Assembly: GCA_037953625.1 (NCBI GenBank)
Contig: CM075656.1
Location: 60,593,001-60,657,000 of the forward strand
Length of the DNA stretch: 64,000 bases
Reading direction: 5' to 3'
Source of the DNA: Crotalaria pallida
Taxonomy: Eukaryota; Streptophyta; Magnoliopsida; Fabales; Fabaceae
Part shown: piece after piece, positions 48,620 to 62,499 of the stretch
Layout: the number at the start of each line of letters is the position of its first letter
How positions within the stretch are numbered: position 1 is the first letter of the stretch
Notes under the pieces: model-generated
What the model saw: the letters and a program-made list of their open reading frames with translations, nothing else
What the model was told of the DNA's origin: nothing
The model's database searches: none
Translations under genes and position numbers: made by a program

Positions 48620-50429
48620 TATGAGAGTATTCTAAAGGCTTAGAATGGTCTAGGAATGTGTATTAGGACTTATAAGAACCATTAGAATGATCCTAAACAT
48701 TGCTTGGTACCCCAAGGGACGTAGAGGGTGTAACATGAGTCCTTGGAGGTTCTAACAAGTGTAGAATGGTTATGAGAGTATTCTAAAGACTTAGAATGGT
48801 CTAGGAATGTGTATTTTGACATATAAGAACCATTTGAACAATCCAAAACATTGCTTGGTACCCCAAGGGACGTAGAGGGTGTAGCATGAGTCTTTGGAGG
48901 TTCTAACAAGTGTAGAATGGTTATGAGAGTATTCTAAAGGCTTAGAATGGTCTAGGAATGTGTATAAGGACTTATAAGAACCATTAGAATGATCCTAATC
49001 ATTGCTTGGTACCCCAAGGGACGTAGAGGGTGTAACATGACTCCTTGGAGGTTCTAACAAGTGTAGAATGGTTATAAGAGTATTCTAAAGGCTTAGAATG
49101 GTCTAGGAATGTGTATTAGGACTTATAAGAACCATTAGAATGATACTAAACATTGCTTGGAACCCAATGGACGTAAAGAGTGTAGGATGAGTCCTTGGAG
49201 GTTCTAACAAGTGTAGAATGGTTAAGAGAGTATTCTAAAGGCTTAGAATGGTCTAGGAATGTGTATTAGGACTTATAAGAACCATTAGAATGATCCTAAA
49301 CATTGCTTGGTACCCCAAGGGACGTAGAGGGTGTAACATGAGTCCTTGGAGGTTCTAACAAGTGTAGAATGGTTATGAGAGTATTCTAAAGACTTAGAAT
49401 GGTCTACGAATGTGTATTTTGACAAGAAGAACCATTTGAAGAATCCAAAACATTGCTTGGTACCCCAAGGGACGTAGAGGGTGTAGCATGAGTCCTTGGA
49501 GGTTCTAACAAGTGTAGAATGGTTATGAGAGTATTCTAAAGGCTTAGAATGGTCTAGGAATGTGTATAAGGACTTATAAGAACCATTAGAATGATCCTAA
49601 TAATTGCTTGGTACCCCAAGGGATGTAGAGGGTGTAACATGAGTCCTTGGAGGTTCTAACAAGTGTAGAATGGTTATGAGAGTATTCTAAAGGCTTAGAA
49701 TGGTCTAGGAATGTGTATTAGGACTTATAAGAACCATTAGAATGATACTAAACATTGCTTGGCACCCGAAGGGACTTAGAGGGTGTAGCATGAGTCCTTG
49801 GAGGTTCTAACAAGTGTAGAATGGTTGAGAGAGTAATCTAAAGGCTTAGAATGGTCTAGGAATGTGTAATAAGACATATACGAACATTTAGAATGACCCT
49901 AAACATTGCTTGGTACCCTAATGGACGTAAAGAGTGTAGGATGAGTCCTTGGAGGTTCTAACAAGTGTAGAATGGTTAAGAGAGTATTCTAAAGGCTTAG
50001 AATGGTCTAGGAATGTGTATTAGGACTTAGAAGAACCATTAGAATGATCCTAAACATTGCTTGGTACCCCAAGGGACGTAGAGGGTGTAACATGAGTCCT
50101 TGGAGGTTCTAACAAGTGTAGAATGGTTATGAGAGTATTCTAAAGACTTAGAATGGTCTAGGAATGTGTATTTTGACATATAAGAACCATTTGAACAATC
50201 CAAAACATTGCTTGGTACCCCAAGGGACGTAGAGGGTGTAGCATGAGTCCTTGGAGGTTCTAACAAGTGTAGAATGGTTATGAGAGTATTCTAAAGGCTT
50301 AGAATGGTCTAGGAATGTGTATAAGGACTTATAAGAACCATTAGAATGATCCTAATCATTGCTTGGTACCCCAAGGGACGTAGAGGGTGTAACATGAGTC
50401 CTTGGAGGTTCTAACAAGTGTAGAATGGT
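48620..50429. repeat. E-Ac-B-G2-E-Ac2-B-G-H-E-Ac-B block
   Basis: It starts as the 905-bp 6-mer (E Ac B G2), then switches to E, Ac2 (49374; 150 bp with GACAAGAAG and GAAGAATCC), B with AATAATTGC, G, H, E with GACTTAGAAG, Ac and B. The stretch from 49524 to about 50580 returns at 55710-56766, offset 6186 bp. Private changes include GACTCCTTGG near 49038 and GGTTGAGAGAG near 49824. Confidence 0.8.
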
Positions 50430-51334
50430 TATGAGAGTATTCTAAAGGCTTAGAATGGTCTAGGAATGTGTATTAGGACTTATAAGAACCATTAGAATGA
50501 TCCTAAACATTGCTTGGTACCCCAAGGGACGTAGAGGGTGTAACATGAGTCCTTGGAGGTTCTAACAAGTGTAGAATGGTTATGAAAGTATTCTAAAGAC
50601 TTAGAATGGTCTAGGAATGTGTATTTTGACATATAAGAACCATTTGAACAATCCAAAACATTGCTTGGTACCCCAAGGGACGTAGAGGGTGTAGCATGAG
50701 TCCTTGGAGGTTCTAACAAGTGTAGAATGGTTATGAGAGTATTCTAAAGGCTTAGAATGGTCTAGGAATGTGTATAAGGACTTATAAGAACCATTAGAAT
50801 GATCCTAATCATTGCTTGGTACCCCAAGGGACGTAGAGGGTGTAACATGAGTCCTTGGAGGTTCTAACAAGTGTAGAATGGTTATAAGAGTATTCTAAAG
50901 GCTTAGAATGGTCTAGGAATGTGTATTAGGACTTATAAGAACCATTAGAATGATACTAAACATTGCTTGGAACCCAATGGACGTAAAGAGTGTAGGATGA
51001 GTCCTTGGAGGTTCTAACAAGTGTAGAATGGTTAAGAGAGTATTCTAAAGGCATAGAATGGTCTAGGAATGTGTATTAGGACTTATAAGAACCATTAGTA
51101 TGATCCTAAACAATTCTTGGTACCCCAAGGGACGTAGAGGGTGTAGCATGAGTCCTTCGAGGTTCTAACAAGTGTAGAATGGTTATGAGAGTATTCTAAA
51201 GGCTTAGAATGGTCTAGGAATGTGTATAAGGAGTTATAAGAACCATTAGAATGATCCTAATCATTGCTTGGTACCCCAAGGGACGTAGAGGGTGTAACAT
51301 GAGTCCTTGGAGGTTCTAACAAGTGTAGAATGGT
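50430..51334. repeat. 6-mer unit E-Ac-B-G2-C-B (905 bp), second copy
   Basis: It has the same order as 47715-48619, offset 2715 bp. Both have CCTTCGAGG in C (near 48441 and 51156), AAGGAGTTATA in the last B (near 48514 and 51229), and TATAAGAG before G2. The Ac here has ATGAAAGTATTC, a variant that becomes common to the right. Confidence 0.85.
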
Positions 51335-54300
51335 TATGAGAGTATTCTAAAGGCTTAGAATGGTCTAGGAATGTGTATTAGGACTTATAAGAACCATTAG
51401 AATGATCCTAAACATTGCTTGGTACCCCAAGGGACGTAGAGGGTGTAACATGAGTCCTTGGAGGTTCTAACAAGTGTAGAATGGTTATGAAAGTATTCTA
51501 AAGACTTAGAATGGTCTAGGAATGTGTATTTTGACATATAAGAACCATTTGAACAATCCAAAACATTGCTTGGTACCCCAAGGGACGTAGAGGGTGTAGC
51601 ATGAGTCCTTGGAGGTTCTAACAAGTGTAGAATGGTTATGAGAGTATTCTAAAGGCTTAGAATGGTCTAGGAATGTGATTAGGACTTAGAAGAACCATTA
51701 GAATGATCCTAAACATTGCTTGGTACCCCAAGGGACGGAGAGGGTGTAACATGAGTCCTTGGAGGTTCTAACAAGTGTAGAATGGTTATGAGAGTATTCT
51801 AAAGACTTAGAATGGTCTAGGAATGTGTATTTTGACATATAAGAACCATTTGAACAATCCAAAACATTGCTTGGTACCCCAAGGGACGTAGAGGGTGTAG
51901 CATGAGTCCTTGGAGGTTCTAACAAGTGTAGAATGGTTATGAGAGTATTCTAAAGGCTTAGAATGGTCTAGGAATGTGTATAAGGACTTATAAGAACCAT
52001 TAGAATGATCCTAATCATTGCTTGGTACCCCAAGGGACGTAGAGGGTGTAACATGAGTCCTTGGAGGTTCTAACAAGTGTAGAATGGTTATGAGAGTATT
52101 CTAAAGGCATAGAATGGTCTAGGAATATGTATTAGGACTTATAAGAACCATTAGTATGATCCTAAACAATTCTTGGTACCCCAAGGGACGCAGAGGGTGT
52201 AGCATGAGTCCTTGGAGGTTCTAACAAGTGTAGAATGGTTATGAGAGTATTCTAAAGGCTTAGAATGGTCTAGGAATGTGTATAAGGACTTATAAGAACC
52301 ATTAGAATGATCCTAATCATTGCTTGCTACCCCAAGGGACGTAGAGGGTGTAACATGAGTCCTTGGAGGTTCTAACAAGTGTAGAATGGTTATGAGAGTA
52401 TTCTAAAGGCATAGAATGGTCTAGGAATATGTATTAGGACTTATAAGAACCATTAGTATGATCCTAAACAATTCTTGGTACCCCAAGGGACGCAGAGGGT
52501 GTAGCATGAGTCCTTGGAGGTTCTAACAAGTGTAGAATGGTTATGAGAGTATTCTAAAGGCTTAGAATGTTCTAGGAATGTGTATAAGGACTTATAAGAA
52601 CCATTAGAATGATCCTAATCATTGCTTGGTACCCCAAGGGACGTAGAGGGTGTAACATGAGTCCTTTGAGGTTCTAACAAGTGTAGAATGGTTATGAGAG
52701 TATTCTAAAGGCTTAGAATGGTCTAGGAATGTGTATTAGGACTTATAAGAACCATTAGAATGATCCTAAACATTGCTTGGTACCCCAAGGGACGTAGAGG
52801 GTGTAACATGAGTCCTTGGAGGTTCTAACAAGTTTAGAATGGTTATGAAAGTATTCTAAAGACTTAGAATGGTCTAGGAATGTGTATTTTGACATATAAG
52901 AACCATTTGAACAATCCAAAACATTGCTTGGTACCCCAAGGGACGTAGAGGGTGTAGCATGAGTCCTTGGAGGTTCTAACAAGTGTAGAATGGTTATGAG
53001 AGTATTCTAAAGGCTTAGAATGGTCTAGGAATGTGATTAGGACTTAGAAGAACCATTAGAATGATTCTAAACATTGCTTGGTACCCCAAGGGACGGAGAG
53101 GGTGTAACATGAGTCCTTGGAGGTTCTAACAAGTGTAGAATGGTTATGAGAGTATTCTAAAGACTTAGAATGGTCTAGGAATGTGTATTTTGACATATAA
53201 GAACCATTTGAACAATCCAAAACATTGCTTGGTACCCCAAGGGACGTAGAGGGTGTAGCATGAGTCCTTGGAGGTTCTAACAAGTGTATAATGGTTATGA
53301 GAGTATTCTAAAGGCTTAGAATGGTCTAGGAATGTGTATAAGGACTTATAAGAACCATTAGAATGATCCTAATCATTGCTTGGTACACCAAGGGACGTAG
53401 AGGGTGTAACATGAGTCCTTGGAGGTTCTAATAAGTGTAGAATGGTTATGAGAGTATTCTAAAGGCATAGAATGGTCTAGGAATGTGTATTAGGACTTAT
53501 AAGAACCATTAGTATGATCCTAAACAATTCTTGGTACCCCAAGGGACGCAGAGGGTATAGCATGAGTCCTTGGAGGTTCTAACAAGTGTAGAATGGTTAT
53601 GAGAGTATTCTAAAGGCTTAGAATGCTCTAGGAATGTGTATAAGGACTTAGAAGAACCATTAGAATGATCCTAATCATTGCTTGGTACCCCAAGGGACGC
53701 AGAGAGTGCAGCATGAGTCCTTGGAGGTTCTAACAAGTGTAGAATGGTTAAGAGAATATTCTAAAGGCTTAGAATGGTCTAGGAATGTGTATTAGGACTT
53801 AGAAGAACCATTAGAATGATCCTAAACATTGCTTGGTACCCCAAGGGACGTAGAGGGTGTAACATGAGTCCTTGGAGGTTCTAACAAGTGTAGAATGGTT
53901 ATGAGAGTATTCTAAAGACTTAGAATGGTCTAGGAATGTGTATTTTGACATATAAGAACTATTTGAACAATCCAAAACATTGCATGGTACCCCAAGGGAC
54001 GTAGAGGGTGTAGCATGAGTCCTTGGAGGTTCTAACAAGTGTAGAATGGTTATGAGAGTATTCTAAAGGCTTAGAATGGTCTAGGAATGTGATTAGGACA
54101 TAGAAGAACCATTAGAATGATCCTAAACATTGCTTGGTACCCCAAGGGACGGAGAGGGTGTAACATGAGTCCTTGGAGGTTCTAACAAGTGTAGAATGGT
54201 TATGAGAGTATTCTAAAGACTTAGAATGGTCTAGGAATGTGTATTTTGACATATAAGAACCATTTGAACAATCCAAAACATTGCTTGGTACCCCAAGGGA

Positions 54301-57300
54301 CGTAGAGGGTGTAGCGTGAGTCCTTGGAGGTTCTAACAAGTGTAGAATGCTTATGAGAGTATTCTAAATGCTTAGAATGGTCTAGGAATGTGTATTAAGA
54401 CATATACGAACATTTAGAATGACCCTAAACATTGCTTGGTACCCTAATGGACGTAAAGAGTGTAGGATGAGTCCTTGGAGGTTCTAACAAGTGTAGAATG
54501 GTTAAGAGAGTATTCTAAAGGCATAGAATGGTCTAGGAATGTGTATTAGGACTTATAAGAATCATTAGTATGATCCTAAACAATTATTGGTACCCCAAGG
54601 GACGCAGAGGGTGTAGCATGAGTCCTTGGAGGTTCTAACAAGTGTAGAATGGTTATGAGAGTATTCTAAAGGCTTAGAATGTTCTAGGAATGTGTATAAG
54701 GACTTATAAGAACCATTAGAATGATCCTAATCATTGCTTGGTACCCCAAGGGACGCAGAGAGTGTAGCATGAGTCCTTGGAGGTTCTAACAAGTGTAGAA
54801 TGGTTAAGAGAATATTCTAAAGGCTTAGAATGGTCTAGGAATGTGTATTAGGACTTAGAAGAACCATTAGAATGATCCTAAACATTGCTTGGTACCCCAA
54901 GGGACGTAGAGGGTGTAACATGAGTCCTTGGAGGTTCTAACAAGTGTAGAATGGTTATGAGAGTATTCTAAAGACTTAGAATGGTCTAGGAATGTGTATT
55001 TTGACATATAAGAACCATTTGAACAATCCAAAACATTGCTTGGTACCCCAAGGGACGTAGAGGGTGTAGCATGAGTCCTTGGAGGTTCTAACAAGTGTAG
55101 AATGGTTATGAGAGTATTCTAAAGGCTTAGAATGGTCTAGGAATGTGTATAAGGACTTATAAGAACCATTAGAATGATCCTAATCATTGCTTGGTACCCC
55201 AAGGGACGTAGAGGGTGTAACATGAGTCCTTGGAGGTTCTAACAAGTGTAGAATGGTTATGAGAGTATTCTAAAGGCTTAGAATGGTCTAGGAATGTGTA
55301 TTAGGACTTATAAGAACCATTAGAATGATCCTAAACATTGCTTGGTACCCCAAGGGACGTAGAGGGTGTAACATGAGTCCTTGGAGGTTCTAACAAGTGT
55401 AGAATGGTTATGAGAGTATTCTAAAGACTTAGAATGGTCTAGGAATGTGTATTTTGACAAGAAGAACCATTTGAAGAATCCAAAACATTGCTTGGTACCC
55501 CAAGGGACGTAGAGGGTGTAGCATGAGTCCTTGGAGGTTCTAACAAGTGTAGAATGGTTATGAGAGTATTCTAAAGACTTAGAATGGTCTAGGAATGTGT
55601 ATAAGGACTTATAAGAACCATTAGAATGATCCTAATCATTGCTTGGTACCCCAAGGGACGTAGAGGGTGTAGCATGAGTCCTTGGAGGTTCTAACAAGTG
55701 TAGAATGGTTATGAGAGTATTCTAAAGGCTTAGAATGGTCTAGGAATGTGTATAAGGACTTATAAGAACCATTAGAATGATCCTAATAATTGCTTGGTAC
55801 CCCAAGGGATGTAGAGGGTGTAACATGAGTCCTTGGAGGTTCTAACAAGTGTAGAATGGTTATGAGAGTATTCTAAAGGCTTAGAATGGTCTAGGAATGT
55901 GTATTAGGACTTATAAGAACCATTAGAATGATACTAAACATTGCTTGGCACCCGAAGGGACTTAGAGGGTGTAGCATGAGTCCTTGGAGGTTCTAACAAG
56001 TGTAGAATGGTTAAGAGAGTAATCTAAAGGCTTAGAATGGTCTAGGAATGTGTAATAAGACATATACGAACATTTAGAATGACCCTAAACATTGCTTGGT
56101 ACCCTAATGGACGTAAAGAGTGTAGGATGAGTCCTTGGAGGTTCTAACAAGTGTAGAATTGTTAAGAGAGTATTCTAAAGGCTTAGAATGGTCTAGGAAT
56201 GTGTATTAGGACTTAGAAGAACCATTAGAATGATCCTAAACATTGCTTGGTACCCCAAGGGATGTAGAGGGTGTAACATGAGTCCTTGGAGGTTCTAACA
56301 AGTGTAGAATGGTTATGAGAGTATTCTAAAGACTTAGAATGGTCTAGGAATGTGTATTTTGACATATAAGAACCATTTGAACAATCCAAAACATTGCTTG
56401 GTACCCCAAGGGACGTAGAGGGTGTAGCATGAGTCCTTGGAGGTTCTAACAAGTGTAGAATGGTTATGAGAGTATTCTAAAGGCTTAGAATGGTCTAGGA
56501 ATGTGTATAAGGACTTATAAGAACCATTAGAATGATCCTAATCATTGCTTGGTACCCCAAGGGACGTAGAGGGTGTAACATGAGTCCTTGGAGGTTCTAA
56601 CAAGTGTAGAATGGTTATGAGAGTATTCTAAAGGCTTAGAATGGTCTAGGAATGTGTATTAGGACTTATAAGAACCATTAGAATGATCCTAAACATTGCT
56701 TGGTACCCCAAGGGACGTAGAGGGTGTAACATGAGTCCTTGGAGGTTCTAACAAGTGTAGAATGGTTATGAGAGTATTCTAAAGACTTAGAATGGTCTAG
56801 GAATGTGTATTTTGACAAGAAGAACCATTTGAAGAATCCAAAACATTGCTTGGTACCCCAAGGGACGTAGAGGGTGTAGCATGAGTCCTTGGAGGTTCTA
56901 ACAAGTGTAGAATGGTTATGAGAGTATTCTAAAGACTTAGAATGGTCTAGGAATGTGTATAAGGACTTATAAGAACCATTAGAATGATCCTAATCATTGC
57001 TTGGTACCCCAAGGGACGTAGAGGGTGTAGCATGAGTCCTTGGAGGTTCTAACAAGTGTAGAATGGTTATGAGAGTATTCTAAAGGCTTAGAATGGTCTA
57101 GGAATGTGTATAAGGACTTATAAGAACCATTAGAATGATCCTAATAATTGCTTGGTACCCCAAGGGATGTAGAGGGTGTAACATGAGTCCTTGGAGGTTC
57201 TAACAAGTGTAGAATGGTTATGAGAGTATTCTAAAGGCTTAGAATGGTCTAGGAATGTGTATTAGGACTTATAAGAACCATTAGAATGATCCTAAACATT

Positions 57301-58275
57301 GCTTGGTACCCCAAGGGACGTAGAGGGTGTAACATGAGTCCTTGGAGGTTCTAACAAGTGTAGAATGGTTATGAGAGTATTCTAAAGGCATAGAATGGTC
57401 TAGGAATATGTATTAGGACTTATAAGAACCATTAGTATGATCCTAAACAATTCTTGGTACCCCAAGGGACGCAGAGGGTGTAGCATGAGTCCTTGGAGGT
57501 TCTAACAAGTGTAGAATGGTTATGAGAGTATTCTAAAGGCTTAGAATGTTCTAGGAATGTGTATAAGGACTTATAAGAACCATTAGAATGATCCTAATCA
57601 TTGCTTGGTACCCCAAGGGACGTAGAGGGTGTAACATGAGTCCTTGGAGGTTCTAACAAGTGTAGAATGGTTATGAGAGTATTCTAAAGGCTTAGAATGG
57701 TCTAGGAATGTGTATTAGGACTTATAAGAACCATTAGAATGATCCTAATAATTGCTTGGTACCCCAAGGGATGTAGAGGGTGTAACATGAGTCCTTGGAG
57801 GTTCTAACAAGTGTATAATGGTTATGAGAGTATTCTAAAGGCTTAGAATGGTCTAGGAATGTGTATAAGGACTTATAAGAACCATTAGAATGATCCTAAA
57901 CATTGCTTGGTACCCCAAGGGACGTAGAGGGTGTAACATGAGTCCTTGGAGGTTCTAACAAGTGTAGAATGGTTATGAGAGTATTCTAAAGACTTAGAAT
58001 GGTCTAGGAATGTGTATTTTGACATATAAGAACCATTTGAACAATCCAAAACATTGCTTGGTACCCCAAGGGACGTAGAGGGTGTAGCATGAGTCCTTGG
58101 AGGTTCTAACAAGTGTAGAATGGTTATGAGAGTATTCTAAAGGCTTAGAATGGACTAGGAATGTGTATAAGGACTTATAAGAACCATTAGAATGATCCTA
58201 ATCATTGCTTGGTACCCCAAGGGACGTAGAGGGTGTAACATGAGTCCTTGGAGGTTCTAACAAGTGTAGAATGGT
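51335..58275. repeat. 46-mer HOR, copy 1 (6941 bp)
   Basis: It begins E Ac J Ac B C B C B E Ac J Ac B C B F At J Ac D C B F Ac B E Ac2, then AB B G H E Ac B E Ac2 AB B E C B E a Ac B. Markers are ATGAAAGTATTC, GGAATATG in C (near 52124 and 52426), TTGCTACC in B, GTTCTAGG in B, GCATGG in At and AGGACATAG in J. The F monomers here (53749 and 54805) have CTAGGAATG and ACCATTAG, a weaker F form. Five 150-bp monomers give 46 x 151 - 5. Confidence 0.88.
55107..57218. repeat. Nested duplication B-E-Ac2-AB-B, two copies 1358 bp apart
   Basis: The blocks 55107-55860 and 56465-57218 have the same order and the same private words: GACAAGAAG and GAAGAATCC in Ac2, AAGACTTAG with GTATAAGG in AB, and AATAATTGC with GGGATGTAG in the last B. 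Between them lie G, H, E and Ac. After the second copy comes E instead of G. Confidence 0.82.
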
Positions 58276-61200
58276 TATGAGAGTATTCTAAAGGCTTAGA
58301 ATGGTCTAGGAATGTGTATTAGGACTTATAAGAACCATTAGAATGATCCTAAACATTGCTTGGTACCCCAAGGGACGTAGAGGGTGTAACATGAGTCCTT
58401 GGAGGTTCTAACAAGTGTAGAATGGTTATGAAAGTATTCTAAAGACTTAGAATGGTCTAGGAATGTGTATTTTGACATATAAGAACCATTTGAACAATCC
58501 AAAACATTGCTTGGTACCCCAAGGGACGTAGAGGGTGTAGCATGAGTCCTTGGAGGTTCTAACAAGTGTAGAATGGTTATGAGAGTATTCTAAAGGCTTA
58601 GAATGGTCTAGGAATGTGATTAGGACTTAGAAGAACCATTAGAATGATCCTAAACATTGCTTGGTACCCCAAGGGACGGAGAGGGTGTAACATGAGTCCT
58701 TGGAGGTTCTAACAAGTGTAGAATGGTTATGAGAGTATTCTAAAGACTTAGAATGGTCTAGGAATGTGTATTTTGACATATAAGAACCATTTGAACAATC
58801 CAAAACATTGCTTGGTACCCCAAGGGACGTAGAGGGTGTAGCATGAGTCCTTGGAGGTTCTAACAAGTGTAGAATGGTTATGAGAGTATTCTAAAGGCTT
58901 AGAATGGTCTAGGAATGTGTATAAGGACTTATAAGAACCATTAGAATGATCCTAATCATTGCTTGGTACCCCAAGGGACGTAGAGGGTGTAACATGAGTC
59001 CTTGGAGGTTCTAACAAGTGTAGAATGGTTATGAGAGTATTCTAAAGGCATAGAATGGTCTAGGAATATGTATTAGGACTTATAAGAACCATTAGTATGA
59101 TCCTAAACAATTCTTGGTACCCCAAGGGACGCAGAGGGTGTAGCATGAGTCCTTGGAGGTTCTAACAAGTGTAGAATGGTTATGAGAGTATTCTAAAGGC
59201 TTAGAATGGTCTAGGAATGTGTATAAGGACTTATAAGAACCATTAGAATGATCCTAATCATTGCTTGCTACCCCAAGGGACGTAGAGGGTGTAACATGAG
59301 TCCTTGGAGGTTCTAACAAGTGTAGAATGGTTATGAGAGTATTCTAAAGGCATAGAATGGTCTAGGAATATGTATTAGGACTTATAAGAACCATTAGTAT
59401 GATCCTAAACAATTCTTGGTACCCCAAGGGACGTAGAGGGTGTAGCATGAGTCCTTGGAGGTTCTAACAAGTGTAGAATGGTTATGAGAGTATTCTAAAG
59501 GCTTAGAATGTTCTAGGAATGTGTATAAGGACTTATAAGAACCATTAGAATGATCCTAATCATTGCTTGGTACCCCAAGGGACGTAGAGGGTGTAACATG
59601 AGTCCTTGGAGGTTCTAACAAGTGTAGAATGGTTATGAGAGTATTCTAAAGGCTTAGAATGGTCTAGGAATGTGTATTAGGACTTATAAGAACCATTAGA
59701 ATGATCCTAAACATTGCTTGGTACCCCAAGGGACGTAGAGGGTGTAACATGAGTCCTTGGAGGTTCTAACAAGTGTAGAATGGTTATGAAAGTATTCTAA
59801 AGACTTAGAATGGTCTAGGAATGTGTACTTTGACATATAAGAACCATTTGAACAATCCAAAACATTGCTTGGTACCCCAAGGGACGTAGAGGGTGTAGCA
59901 TGAGTCCTTGGAGGTTCTAACAAGTGTAGAATGGTTATGAGAGTATTCTAAAGGCTTAGAATGGTCTAGGAATGTGATTAGGACTTAGAAGAACCATTAG
60001 AATGATTCTAAACATTGCTTGGTACCCCAAGGGACGGAGAGGGTGTAACATGAGTCCTTGGAGGTTCTAACAAGTGTAGAATGGTTATGAGAGTATTCTA
60101 AAGACTTAGAATGGTCTAGGAATGTGTATTTTGACATATAAGAACCATTTGAACAATCCAAAACATTGCTTGGTACCCCAAGGGACGTAGAGGGTGTAGC
60201 ATGAGTCCTTGGAGGTTCTAACAAGTGTATAATGGTTATGAGAGTATTCTAAAGGCTTAGAATGGTCTAGGAATGTGTATAAGGACTTATAAGAACCATT
60301 AGAATGATCCTAATCATTGCTTGGTACCCCAAGGGACGTAGAGGGTGTAACATGAGTCCTTGGAGGTTCTAATAAGTGTAGAATGGTTATGAGAGTATTC
60401 TAAAGGCATAGAATGGTCTAGGAATGTGTATTAGGACTTATAAGAACCATTAGTATGATCCTAAACAATTCTTGGTACCCCAAGGGACGCAGAGGGTGTA
60501 GCATGAGTCCTTGGAGGTTCTAACAAGTGTAGAATGGTTATGAGAGTATTCTAAAGGCTTAGAATGCTCTAGGAATGTGTATAAGGACTTAGAAGAACCA
60601 TTAGAATGATCCTAATCATTGCTTGGTACCCCAAGGGACGCAGAGAGTGTAGCATGAGTCCTTGGAGGTTCTAACAAGTGTAGAATGGTTAAGAGAATAT
60701 TCTAAAGGCTTAGAATGGTCTAGGAATGTGTATTAGGACTTAGAAGAACCATTAGAATGATCCTAAACATTGCTTGGTACCCCAAGGGACGTAGAGGGTG
60801 TAACATGAGTCCTTGGAGGTTCTAACAAGTGTAGAATGGTTATGAGAGTATTCTAAAGACTTAGAATGGTCTAGGAATGTGTATTTTGACATATAAGAAC
60901 TATTTGAACAATCCAAAACATTGCATGGTACCCCAAGGGACGTAGAGGGTGTAGCATGAGTCCTTGGAGGTTCTAACAAGTGTAGAATGGTTATGAGAGT
61001 ATTCTAAAGGCTTAGAATGGTCTAGGAATGTGATTAGGACATAGAAGAACCATTAGAATGATCCTAAACATTGCTTGGTACCCCAAGGGACGGAGAGGGT
61101 GTAACATGAGTCCTTGGAGGTTCTAACAAGTGTAGAATGGTTATGAGAGTATTCTAAAGACTTAGAATGGTCAAGGAATGTGTATTTTGACATATAAGAA

Positions 61201-62499
61201 CCATTTGAACAATCCAAAACATTGCTTGGTACCCCAAGGGACGTAGAGGGTGTAGCATGAGTCCTTGGAGGTTCTAACAAGTGTAGAATGCTTATGAGAG
61301 TATTCTAAAGGCTTAGAATGGTCTAGGAATGTGTATTAAGACATATACGAACATTTAGAATGACCCTAAACATTGCTTGGTACCCTAATGGACGTAAAGA
61401 GTGTAGGATGAGTCCTTGGAGGTTCTAACAAGTGTAGAATGGTTAAGAGAGTATTCTAAAGGCATAGAATGGTCTAGGAATGTGTATTAGGACTTATAAG
61501 AACCATTAGTATGATCCTAAACAATTCTTGGTACCCCAAGGGACGCAGAGGGTGTAGCATGAGTCCTTGGAGGTTCTAACAAGTGTAGAATGGTTATGAG
61601 AGTATTCTAAAGGCTTAGAATGTTCTAGGAATGTGTATAAGGACTTATAAGAACCATTAGAATGATCCTAATCATTGCTTGGTACCCCAAGGGACGCAGA
61701 GAGTGTAGCATGAGTCCTTGGAGGTTCTAACAAGTGTAGAATGGTTAAGAGAATATTCTAAAGGCTTAGAATGGTCTAGGAATGTGTATTAGGACTTAGA
61801 AGAACCATTAGAATGATCCTAAACATTGCTTGGTACCCCAAGGGACGTAGAGGGTGTAACATGAGTCCTTGGAGGTTCTAACAAGTGTAGAATGGTTATG
61901 AGAGTATTCTAAAGACTTAGAATGGTCTAGGAATGTGTATTTTGACATATAAGAACCATTTGAACAATCCAAAACATTGCTTGGTACCCCAAGGGACGTA
62001 GAGGGTGTAGCATGAGTCCTTGGAGGTTCTAACAAGTGTAGAATGGTTATGAGAGTATTCTAAAGGCTTAGAATGGTCTAGGAATGTGTATAAGGACTTA
62101 TAAGAACCATTAGAATGATCCTAATCATTGCTTGGTACCCCAAGGGACGTAGAGGGTGTAACATGAGTCCTTGGAGGTTCTAACAAGTGTAGAATGGTTA
62201 TGAGAGTATTCTAAAGGCTTAGAATGGTCTAGGAATGTGTATTAGGACTTATAAGAACCATTAGAATGATCCTAAACATTGCTTGGTACCCCAAGGGACG
62301 TAGAGGGTGTAACATGAGTCCTTGGAGGTTCTAACAAGTGTAGAATGGTTATGAGAGTATTCTAAAGACTTAGAATGGTCTAGGAATGTGTATTTTGACA
62401 AGAAGAACCATTTGAAGAATCCAAAACATTGCTTGGTACCCCAAGGGACGTAGAGGGTGTAGCATGAGTCCTTGGAGGTTCTAACAAGTGTAGAATGGT
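58276..62499. repeat. 46-mer HOR, partial copy 2 (28 monomers, 4224 bp)
   Basis: It matches 51335-55558 at an offset of 6941. I counted about a dozen single-base differences, for example CCTTTGAGG near 52662, GTTTAG near 52833, GGTACACC near 53383, GTAGCGTG near 54312, AAATGC near 54367 and AATTATTGG near 54590 in copy 1, and GTACTTTG near 59825 and GTCAAGG near 61170 in copy 2. This is roughly 99.7% identity by eye. The match ends after Ac2, where copy 2 lacks the AB monomer. Confidence 0.88.
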
